The position numbers and the translations under genes are program-made. The notes below the pieces were generated by a model. It was not told the origin of the DNA and ran no database searches. It saw only the letters and a list, made by a program, of their open reading frames with translations. A stretch of 64,000 nt of DNA from Agriotes lineatus. Lineage: Eukaryota; Arthropoda; Insecta; Coleoptera; Elateridae. Position 1 is the first letter of the stretch. Each line of letters begins with the position of its first letter. This document shows positions 52,640-64,000 of this stretch, piece after piece. Location of the stretch: assembly GCA_940337035.1 (NCBI GenBank), contig OW679197.1, positions 43,592,466 to 43,656,465 of the forward strand, written 5' to 3'.

Positions 52640-55318
52640 CTGCACTTCTGGTGTATCTTACGAGTACCAGAATTGCAAAGGAAATATCTCTATGCTCCTC
52701 CTAGCAATTGTATGCTGAATTTGCATTAAGATAGCATTTAATAAGAACAGTTGCAACTTCCCCGGATCTTTTATTACATTTTATTATATTTTATCCATAT
52801 TCATGGCACCTATCAGACACAATATGAACGATTAACTACAGCTGGGTGTCGAAATTAAGCTCTGAGATAATCGTGGTGTGTGTATTTTTTATATTATGCA
52901 CTTGCGATATCCACATGGAAATATAAAGCTTTACCTGCACTTCTGGTGTATCTTACGAGTACCAGAATTGCAAAGGAAATATCTCTATGCCCCTCCTAGC
53001 AATTGTATGCTGAATTTGCATTAAGATAGCATTTAGTAAGAACTGTTGTGACTTCCCCGGATCAGTTATTACATTTTATTATATTTTATCCATATTCATG
53101 GCACCTATCAGACACAATATGAACGATTAACTACGGCTGGGTGTCGAAATAACACTTTGAGATGATCGTAGAGTGTGTATTTTTTATATTATGCACTTGC
53201 GATGGCCACATGGAAATATAAATCTTTACTTGCACTTCTGGTGTATTTTACGAGTACCGTAATTGCAAAGGAAATATTTCTATGCCCCTCCTAGCAATTG
53301 TATGCTGAATTTGCTTTAAGATAGCATTTAATAAGAACTGTTGCGACTTCCCCGGATCTTTTATTACATTTTATTATATTTTATCCATATTCATGGCACC
53401 CATCAGATACAATATGAACGATTAACTACGGCTGGGTGTCGAAATAACGCTCTGAGATGATCATAGAGTGTGTATTTTTTATATTATGCACTTGCGATGG
53501 CCACATGGAAATATAAAGCTTTACCTGCACTTCTGGTGTATTTTACGAGTACCAGAATTGCAAAGGAAATATATCTATGCCCCTCCTAGCAATTGTATGC
53601 TGAATTTGCATTAAGATAGCATTTAATAAGAACTGTTGTGACTTCCCCGGATCTTTTATTACATTTTATTATATTTTATCCATATTCATGGCACCTATCA
53701 GACACAATATGAACGATTAACTACAGCTGGGTGTCGAAATTAAGCTCTGAGATAATCGTGGTGTGTGTATTTTTTATATTATGCACTTGCGATGGCCACA
53801 TGGAAATATAAAGCTTTACCTGCACTTCTGGTGTATTTTACGAGTACCAGAATTGCAAAGGAAATATATCTATGCCCCTCCTAGCAATTGTATGCTGAAT
53901 TTGCATTAAGATAGCATTTAATAAGAACTGTTGTGACTTCCCCGGATCTTTTATTACATTTTATTATATTTTATCCATATCATGGCACCCATCAGACACA
54001 ATATGAACAATTAACTACGGCTGGGTGTCGAAATAACGCTCTGAGATGATCGTTGTGTGTATTTTTGAGATTATACACTTGCGATGGCCACATGGAAATA
54101 TAAAGCTTTAACTGCACTTCTGGTGTATTTTACGAGTACCAGAATTGCAAAGGAAATATCTCTATGCACCTCCTAGCAATTGTATGCTGAATTTGCATTA
54201 AGATAGCATTTAATAAGAACTGTTGTGACTTCCCCGGATCTTTTATTACATTTTATTATATTTTATCCATATTCATGGCACCTATCAGACACAATATGAA
54301 CGATTAACTACAGCTGGGTGTCGAAATTAAGCTCTGAGATAATCGTGGTGTGTGTATTTTTTATATTATGCACTTGCGATGGCCACATGGAAATATAAAG
54401 CTTTACCTGCACTTCTGGTGTATTTTACGAGTACCAGAATTGCAAAGGAAATATATCTATGCCCCTCCTAGCAATTGTATGCTGAATTTGCATTAAGATA
54501 GCATTTAATAAGAACTGTTGTGACTTCCCCGGATCTTTTATTACATTTTATTATATTTTATCCATATCATGGCACCCATCAGACACAATATGAACAATTA
54601 TCTACGGCTGGGTGTCGAAATTACGCTGTGAGATTTTCGTAGTGTGTATTTTTGAGATTATGCACTTGCGATGTCATCATGGAAATATAAAGCTTTCCCT
54701 GCAGTTCTTGCGTATTTTACGAGTACCAGAATTACAAAGGCAATATCTCTATGCCCCTCCTAGCAATTGTATGCTGAATTTGCATTAAAATAGCATTTAA
54801 TAAGAACTGTTGCGACTTTCCCGGATCTTTTATTACATTTTATTATATTTTATCCATATTCATGGCACCCATCAGACACAATATGAACGATTAACTACAG
54901 CTGGGTGTCGAAATTAAGCTCTGAGATAATCGTGGTGTGTGTATTTTTTATATTATGCACTTGCGATGTTCACATTGAAATATAAAGCTTTACCTGCACT
55001 TCTGGTGTATTTTACGAGTACCAGAATTGCAAAGGAAATATCTCTAAGCCCCTCCTACCAATTGTATGCTGGTTTGCATTAAGATAGTATTTAATAAGAA
55101 CTGTTACGACTTCCCCGTATATGTTATTACATTTTATTATTTTTTATCCATATTCATGGCACCCATCAGACACAATATGAACGATTAACTACGGCTGGGT
55201 GTCGAAATAACGCTCTGAGATGATCGTTGTGTGTATTTTTGAGATTAAGCACTTGCGATGTCAACATGGAAATATAAAGCTATACTTGCACTTCTTGCGT
55301 ATTTGACGAGTTCCAGAA
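52640..55318 (+). repeat. Higher-order satellite block, copy 4 (partial, ~2.7 kb)
   Basis: It corresponds to 37632-40310 at an offset of 15,008 bases, checked at the tttagtaagaac, ggatcagttatt and ttattttttatcc markers. Both ends pass into other monomer variants. Confidence 0.75.
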
Positions 55319-57839
55319 TTGCAAAAGCAATATCTGTATACCCCTCCTAGCAATTGTATGCTGAATTTGCATTAAGATAGCATTTAATAAGAACTGTTGC
55401 GACTTCCCCGGATATTTTTCTACATTTTATTATATTTTATCCATATTCATGGCACCCATCAGACGCAATATGAACGATTAACTACGGCTGGGTGTCGCAA
55501 TAACGCTCTGAGATGATCGTGGTGTGTATTTTTGAGATTAAGCACTTGCGATGTCAACATGGAAATATAAAGCTATACCTGCACATCTTGCGTTATTGAC
55601 GAGTACCAGAACTGCAAAGGCAATATCTCTATGCCCCTCCTAGCAATTGTATGCTAAATTTGCATTAAGATAGCATTTAATAAGAACAGTTGCGGCTTCC
55701 CCGCATCTTTTATTACATTTTATTATATTTTATCCGTATTCATGGCACCCATCAGACACAATATGAACGATTAACTACAGCTGGGTGTCGAAATAACGCT
55801 CTGAGATGATAGTTGTGTGTATTTTTGAGATTAAGCACTTGCGATGTCAACATGGAAATATAAAGCTATACCTGCACATCTTGCGTTATTGACGAGTACC
55901 AGAACTGCAAAGGCAATATCTCTATGCCCCTCCTAGCAATTGTATGCTAAATTTGCATTAAGATAGCATTTAATAAGAACTGTTGCGGCTTCCCCGCATC
56001 TTTTATTACATTTTATTATATTTTATCCATATTCATGGCACCCATCAGACACAATATGAACGATTAACTACAGCTGGGTGTCGAAATAACGCTCTGAGAT
56101 GATAGTTGTGTGTATTTTTGAGATTAAGCACGTGCGATGTCAACATGGAAATATAAAGCTATACCTGCACTTCTTGCGTATTTGACGAGTTCCAGAATTG
56201 CAAAAGCAATATCTGTATACCCCTCCTAGCAATTGTATGCTGAATTTGCATTAAGATAGCATTTAATAAGAACTGTTGCGACTTCCCCGGATATTTTTCT
56301 ACATTTTATTATATTTTATCCATATTCATGGCACCCATCAGACGCAATATGAACGATTAACTACGGCTGGGTGTCGCAATAACGCTCTGAGATGATCGTG
56401 GTGTGTTTATTTTTATATTATGCACTTGCGATGGCCACATGGAAATATAAAGCTTTACCTGCACTTCTGGTGTATTTTACGAGTACCAGAATTGCAAAGG
56501 AAATATCTCTATGCCCCTCCTAGCAATTGTATGCTGAATTTGCATTAAGATAGCATTTAATAAGAACTGTTGCGACTTCCCCGTATATGTTATTACATTT
56601 TATTATATTTTATCCATATTCATGGCACCCATCAGACACAATATGAACGATTAACTACGGCTGGGTGTCGAAATAACGCTCTGAGATGATCGTTGTGTGT
56701 ATTTTTGAGATTATGCACTTGCGATGGCCACATGGAAATATAAAGATTTGCCTGCACTTCTGGTGTATCTTACGAGTACCAGAATTGCAAAGGAAATATC
56801 TCTATGCCCCTCCTAGCAATTGTATGCTGAATTTGCATTAAGATAGCATTTAATAAGACCTGTTGCGACTTCCCCGTATATGTTATTACAATTTATTATA
56901 TTTTATCCATATTCATGGCACCCATCAGACACAATATGAACGATTAACTACAGCTGGGTGTCGAAATTAAGCTCTGAGATAATCGTGGTGTGTGTATTTT
57001 TTATATTATGCACTTGCGATGGCCACATGGAAATATAAAGCTTTACCTGCACTTCTGGTGTATTTTACGAGTACCAGAATTGCAAAGGAAATATCTCTAT
57101 GCCCCTCCTAGCAATTGTATGCTGAATTTGCATTAAGATAGCATTTAATAAGAACTGTTGCGACTTCCCCGGATCTTTTATTACATTTTATTATACTTTA
57201 TCCATATTCATGGCACCCATCAGACACAATATGAACGATTAACTACAGCTGGGTGTCGAAATAACGCTCTGAGATGATGGTAGTGTGTATTTTTGAGATT
57301 ATGCACTTGCGATGTCAACATGGAAATATTAAGCTTTACCTGCACTTCTTGCGTATTTGAAGAGTACCAGAATTGCATAGCCAATATCTCTATGCCCCTC
57401 CTACCAATTGTATGCTGGTTTGCATTAAGATAGTATTTAATAAGAACTGTTGCGACTTCCCCGTATATGTTATTACATTTTATTATATTTTATCCATATT
57501 CATGGCACCCATCAGACACAATATGAACGATTAACTACGGCTGGGCGTCGAAATAACGCTCTGAGATGATCGTTGTGTGTATTTTTGAGATTATGCACTT
57601 GCGATGGCCACATGGAAATATAAAGATTTACCCTCACTTCTGGTGTATCTTACGAGTACCACAATTGCAAAGGAAATATCTCTATGCCCCTCCTAGCAAT
57701 TGTATGCTGAATTTGCATTAAGATAGCATTTAATAAGAACTGTTGCGACTTCCCCGGATCTTTTATTACATTTTATTATACTTTATCCATATTCATGGCA
57801 CCCATCAGACACAATATGAACGATTAACTACGGCTGGGT

Positions 57840-60600
57840 GTCGAAATAACGCTCTGAGATGATCGTTGTGTGTATTTTTGAGATTATGCACTTGCGATGG
57901 CCTCATGGAAATATAAAGACTTACCTGCACTTCTGGTGTATCTTACGAGTACCAGAATTGCAAAGAAAATATCTCTATGCACCTCCTAGCAATTGTATGC
58001 TGAATTTGCATTAAGATAGCATTTAATAAGAACTGTTGTGACTTCCCCGGATCAGTTATTACATTTTATTATATTTTATCCATATTCATGGCACCTATCA
58101 GACACAATATGAACGATTAACTACGGCAGGGTGTCGAAATAACACTCTGAGATGATCGTAGAGTGTGTATTTTTGAGATTATGCACTTGCGATGGCCACA
58201 TGGAAATATAAAGCTTTACTTGCACTTCTGGTGTATTTTACGAGTACCGTAATTGCAAAGGAAATATTTCTATGCCCCTCCTAGCGATTGTATGATGAAT
58301 TTTCATTAAGATAGCATTTAATAAGTACTGTTGCGACTTCGCCGAATCTTTTATTACATTTTATCCATATTCATCGCACCCATCAGACACAATATGAACG
58401 ATTAACTACGGCTGGGTGTCGAAATAACGCTCTGAGATGATCGTTGTGTGTATTTTTGAGATTATGCACTTGCGATGGCCTCATGGAAAAATAAAGACTT
58501 ACCTGCACTTCTGGTGTATCTTACGAGTACCAGAATTGCAAAGGAAATATCTCTATGCACCTCCTAGCAATTGTATGCTGAATTTGCATTAAGATAGCAT
58601 TTAATAAGAACTGTTGTGACTTCCCCGGATCAGTTATTACATTTTATTATATTTTATCCATATTCATGGCACCTATCAGACACAATATGAACGATTAACT
58701 ACGGCAGGGTGTCGAAATAACACTCTGAGATGATCGTAGAGTGTGTATTTTTGAGATTATGCACTTGCGATGGCCACATGGAAATATAAAGCTTTACTTG
58801 CACTTCTGGTGTATTTTACGAGTACCGTAATTGCAAAGGAAATATTTTCATTAAGATAGCATTTAATAAGTACTGTTGCGACTTCGCCGAATCTTTTATT
58901 ACATTTTATCCATATTCATCGCACCCATCAGACACAATATGAACGATTAACTACGGCTGGGTGTCGAAATAACGCTGTGAGATGATCGTTGTGTGTATTT
59001 TTGAGATTATGCACTTGCGATGTCAACATGGAAATATAAAGCTTTACCTGCAGTTCTTGCGTATTTGACGAGTACCAGAATTGCAAAGGCATTATCTCTA
59101 TGCCCCTCCTAGCAATTGTATGCTGAATTTGCATTAAGATAACATTTAATAAGAACTGTTGCGACTTCCCCTGATCTTTAATTACATTTTATTATATTTT
59201 ATCCATATTCATGGCACCTATCAGACACAATATGAAAGATTAAATACAGCTGGGTGTCGAAATTAAGCTCTGAGATAATCGTGGTGTGTGTATTTTTTAT
59301 ATTATGCACTTGCGATATCCACATGGAAATATAAAGCTTTACCTGCAGTTCTTGCGTATTTGAGGAGTACCAGAATTGCAAAGGCAATATCTCTAAGCCC
59401 CTCCTAGCAATTGTATGCTGAATTTGCATTAAGATAGCATTTAATAAGAACTGTTGCGACTTCCCCTGATCTTTAATTGAATTTTATTATATTTTATCCA
59501 TATTCATGGCACCTATCAGACACAATATGAACGATTAACTACAGCTGGGTGTCGAAATTAAGCTCTGAGATAATCGTGGTGTGTGTATTTTTTATATTAT
59601 GCACTTGCGATATCCACATGGAAATATAAAGCTTTACCTGCATTTCTGGTGTACTTTACGAGTACCAGAATTGCAAAGGAAATATTTCTATGCCCCTTCT
59701 AGCAATTGTATGCTGAATTTGAATTAAGATAGCATTTAATAAGAACTGTTGCTACTTCCCCGGATCTTTTATTATATTTTATCCATATCCATGGCACCCA
59801 TCAGACACAATATGAACGATTAACCACAGCTGGGTGTCGAAATTAAGCTCTGAGATAATCGTGGTGTGTGTATTTTTTATATTATGCACTTGCGATGGCC
59901 ACATGGAAATATAAAGCTTTACCTGCACTTCTGGTGTATTTTACGAGTACCAGAATTCCAAAGGAAATATCTCTATGCCCCTCCTAGCAATTGTATGCTG
60001 AATTTGAATTAAGATAGCATTTAATAAGAACTGTTGTGACTTCCCCGGATCTTTTATTACATTTTATTATATTTTATCCATATTCATGGCACCCATCAGA
60101 CACAATATGAACGATTATCTACGGCTGGGTGTCGAAATAACGCTCTGAGATGATCGTTGTGTGTATTTTTGAGATTATGCACTTGCGATGGCCACATGGA
60201 AATATAAAGACTTACCTGCACTTCTGGTGTACCTTACGAGTACCAGAATTGCAAAGGAAATATCTCTATGCCCCTCCTAGCAATTGTATGCTGAATTTGC
60301 ATTAAGATAGCATTTAATAAGAACTGTTGTGACTTCCCCGGATCAGTTATTACATTTTATTATATTTTATCCATATTCTTGGCACCTATCAGACACAATA
60401 TGAACGATTAACTACGGCAGGGTGTCGAAATAACACTCTGAGATGATGGTAGAGTGTGTATTTTTGAGATTATGCACTTGCGATGGCCACATGGAAATAT
60501 AAAGCTTTACTTGCACTTCTGGTGTATTTTACGAGTACCATAATTGCAAAGGAAATATCTCTAAGCCCCTACTAGCACATGTATTCTGAATTTGCATTAA
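57840..60600 (+). repeat. Irregular satellite segment with shortened monomers
   Basis: Monomers near 58360 and 58900 read attacattttatccatattc, lacking the usual attatatttt part. The monomer around 58845 lacks about 33 bases between aaatattt and tcattaag, a deletion between short identical runs. The gatggcctcatgg variant at about 57896 recurs near 58475, and ctacggcagggtg recurs near 58123, 58701 and 60414, so a two-monomer unit was duplicated here. Confidence 0.7.
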
Positions 60601-63600
60601 GATAGCATTTAATAAGTACTGTTGCGACTTCGCCGAATCTTTTATTACATTTTATTATATTTTATCCATATTCATCGCACCCATCAGACACAATATGAAC
60701 GATTAACTACGGCTGGGTGTCGAAATAACGCTGTGAGATGATCGTTGTGTGTATTTTTGAGATTATGCACTTGCGATGTCAACATGGAAATATAAAGCTT
60801 TACCTGCAGTTCTTGCGTATTTGACGAGTACCAGAATTGCAAAGGCAATATCTCTATGCCCCTCCTAGCAATTGAATGCTGAATTTGCCTTAAGATAGCA
60901 TTTAATAAGAACTGTTGCGACTTCCCCTGATCTTTAATTACATTTTATTATATTTTATCCATATTCATGGCACCTATCAGACACAATATGAACGATTAAC
61001 TACAGCTGGGTGTCGAAATTAAGCTCTGAGATAATCGTGGTGTGTGTATTTTTTATATTATGCACTTGCGATAACCACATGGAAATATAAAGCTTTACCT
61101 GCACTTCTGGTGTACTTTACGAGTACCAGAATTGCAAAGGAAATATCTCTATGCCCCTTCTAGCAATTGTATGCTGAATTTGAATTAAGATAGCATTTAA
61201 TAATAACTGTTGCTACTTCCCCGGATCTTTTATTACATTTTATTATATTTTATCCATATTCATGGCACCCATCAGACACAATATGAACGATTAACTACAG
61301 CTGGGTGTCGAAATTAAGCTCTGAGATAATCGTGGTGTGTGTATTTTTTATATTATGCACTTGCGATGGCCACATGGAAATATAAATCTTTACCTGCACT
61401 TCTGGTGTATTTTACGAGTACCAGAATTGCAAAGGAAATATCTCTATGCCCCTCCTAGCAATTGTATGCTGAATTTGCTTTAAGATAGCATTTAATAAGA
61501 ACTGTTGTGACTTCCCCGGATCTTTTATTACATTTTATTATATTTTATCCATATTCATGGTACCCATCAGACACAATATGAACGATTAACTTCAGCTGGG
61601 TGTCGAAATTAAGCTCTGAGATAATCGTGGTGTGTGTATTTTTTATATTATGCACTTGCGATGGCCACATGCAAATATAAAGCTTTACCTGCACTTCTGG
61701 TGTATTTTACGAGTACCAGAATTGCAAAGGAAATATCTCTATGTCCCTCCTAGCAATTGTATGCTGAATTTGCATTAAGATAGCATTTAATAAGAACTGT
61801 TGCGACTTCCCCGGATCTTTTATTACATTTTATTATATTTTATCCATATTCATGGCACCCATCAGACACAATATGAACGATTATCTACAGCTGGGTGTCG
61901 AAATAACGCTCTGAGATGATCGTAGTGTGTATTTTTGAGATTATGCACTTGCGATGTCAACGTGGAAATATAAAGCTTTTCCTGCACTTCTTGCGTATTT
62001 GAAGAGTACCAGAATTGCATAGCCAATATCTCTATGCCCCTCCTAGCAATTGTATGCTGGTTTGCATTAAGATAGTATTTAATAACAACTGTTGCGACTT
62101 CCCTGTATATGTTATTACATTTTATTATATTTTATCCATATTCATGGCACCCATCAGACACAATTTGGACGATTAACTACGGCTGGGTGTCGAAATAACG
62201 CTCTGAGATGATCGTTGTGTGTATTTTTGAGATTATACACTTGCGATGGCCACATGGAAATATAAAGATTTACCCGCACTTCTGGTGTATCTTACGAGTA
62301 CCAGAATTGCAAAGGAAATATCTCTATGCCCCTCCTAGCAATTGTATGCTGAATTTGCATTAAGATAGCATTATTAAGAACTGTTGTGACTTCCCCGGAT
62401 CTTTTATTACAATTTATTATATTTTATTCATATTCATGGCACCTATCAGACACAATATGAACGATTAACTACAGCTGGGTGTCGAAATTAAGCTCTGAGA
62501 TAATCGTGGTGTGTGTATTTTTTATATTATGCACTTGCGATATCCACATAGAAATATAAAGCTTTACCTGCACTTCTGGTGTATCTTACGAGTACCAGAA
62601 TTGCACAGGAAATATCTCTATGCCCCTCCTAGCAATTGTATGCTGAATTTGCATTAAGATAGCATTTAATAAGAACTGTTGTGACTTCCCCGGATTAGTT
62701 ATTACATTTTATTATATTTTATCCATATTCATGGCACCTATCAGACACAATATGAACGATTAACTACGGCTGGGTGTCGAAATAACACTCTGAGATGATC
62801 GTAGAGTGTGTAATTTTTATATTATGCACTTGCGATGGCCACATGGAAATATAAAGCTTTACTTGCACTTCTGGTGTATTTTACGAGTACCGTAATTGCA
62901 AAGGAAATATTGCTATGCCCCTCCTAGTAATTGTATGCTGAATTTGCTTTAAGATAGCATTTAATAAGAACTGTTGCGACTTCCCCGGATCTTTTATTAC
63001 AGTTTATTATATTTTATCCATATTCATGGCACCCATCAGATACAATATGAACGATTAACTACGGCTGGGTGTCGAAATTAAGCTCTGAGATAATCGTGGT
63101 GTGTGTATTTTTTATATTATGCACTTGCGATGGCCACATGGAAATATAAAGCTTTACCTGCACTTCTGGTGTATTTTACGAGTAACAGAATTGCAAAGGA
63201 AATATCTCTATGCCCCTCCTAGCAATTGTATGCTGAATTTGCTTTAAGATAGCATTTAATAAGAACTGTTGTGACTTCCCCGGATCTTTTATTACATTTT
63301 ATTATATTTTATCCATATTCATGGTACCCATCAGACACAATATGAACGATTAACTTCAGCTGGGCGTCGAAATTAAGCTCTGAGATAATCGTGGTGTGTG
63401 TATTTTTTATATTATGCACTTGCGATGGCCACTTGGAAATATAAAGCTTTACCTGCACTTCTGGTGTATTTTACGAGTACCAGAATTGCAAAGGAAATAT
63501 CTCTATGCCCCTCCTAGCAATTGTATGCTGAATTTGCTTTAAGATAGCATTTAATAAAAACTGTTGTGACTTCCCCGGATCTTTTATTACATTTTATTAT

Positions 63601-64000
63601 ATTTTATCCATATTCATGGTACCCATCAGACACAATATGAACGATTAACTTCAGCTGGGTGTCGAAATTAAGCTCTGAGATAATCGTGGTGTGTGTATTT
63701 TTTATATTATGCACTTGCGATGGCCACATGGAAATATAAAGCTTTACCTGCATTTCTGGTGTATTTTACGAGTACCAGAATTGCAAAGGAAATATCTCTA
63801 TGTCCCTCCTAGCAATTGTATGCTGAATTTGCATTAAGATAGCATTTAATAAGAACTGTCGCGACTTCCCCGTATATGTTATTACATTTTATTATATTTT
63901 ATCCATATTCATGGCACCCATCAGACACAATATGAACGATTAACTACGGCTGGGTGTCGAAATAACTCTCTGAGATGATCGTTGTGTGTATTTTTGAGAT

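Larger units (their letters stand above)
17752..64000 (+). repeat. Main satellite DNA array, ~293 bp monomer
   Basis: Uninterrupted head-to-tail monomers in one orientation. The anchor catggcacc falls at 17820, 18086, 18380, 18672, 18965, 19262, 19557, 19852 and so on to 63910, mostly 292-295 bases apart, so about 158 monomers fit here. A monomer runs attacattttattatattttatcc, catggcacccatcag, acacaatatgaacgattaac, gggtgtcgaaat, ctctgaga, ttatgcacttgcgat, cacatggaaatataaag, gcacttctggtgtat, acgagtaccagaattg, ggaaatatctctatgcccc, tagcaattgtatgctgaatt, aagatagcatttaataag and cttccccggat. No gene or transposon interrupts it. The open frames inside are too short and scattered to be coding. The array continues beyond the window. 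A centromeric, pericentromeric or subtelomeric place is possible but not shown. Confidence 0.97.

Noticed and set aside
17752..64000. CENP-B box in the satellite, suggested by the nearby pogo-like element
   Set aside because: I found no match to the core TTCG....A..CGGG in the monomer on either strand. Nothing links the pogo remnant to the satellite.
14421..64000. CRISPR-like array
   Set aside because: The repeats are ~293 bases, directly adjoining, without unique spacers. This is satellite DNA.

Overview
This is eukaryotic, non-coding-dominated DNA, most likely from an arthropod and probably an insect. It holds decayed LINE and DNA transposons of types common in insects, an intact Chapaev-like DNA transposon, and a very long AT-rich satellite array. 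There are no operons, ribosome binding sites, rRNA or tRNA genes. I see only one intact protein gene, a transposase.

Layout. 1-900: 3' end of a dead RTE-type LINE. 900-4200: anonymous DNA with a ~99 bp degenerate tandem repeat (2085-2650) and a doubtful Tc1/mariner scrap (2746-2905). 4201-4629 (minus): a broken protein-kinase fragment that best resembles kinase suppressor of Ras (KSR). 4911-10753: scattered blocks of one repeat family, whose order (C-B, B-D, D-C) is what a head-to-tail tandem unit would give. It is interrupted at about 8722-10024 by an internally deleted pogo-like transposon that keeps only the N-terminal DNA-binding start and the C-terminal zinc finger of its transposase. 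11838-12274: nested inverted repeats (MITE-like). 12300-14420: nothing recognised.

14421-64000 is a tandem satellite with a ~293 bp monomer (about 297 bp at the left edge), all in one orientation, running off the right end of the window. I estimate about 160 monomers. The array is broken once, by a complete 2,473 bp transposon (15276-17748) with long terminal inverted repeats and a TAA target duplication. This element encodes a 561-residue transposase on the minus strand. The monomers fall into two sequence classes mixed along the array. Multi-kilobase blocks (up to ~6.5 kb, ~22 monomers) are repeated nearly exactly at several offsets, which marks nested higher-order amplification.

The genes do not form a pathway. 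The window reads as a satellite array edge, pericentromeric, subtelomeric or interstitial, with transposon-rich flanking DNA. Family assignments rest on motif recognition by eye; no database search was possible.
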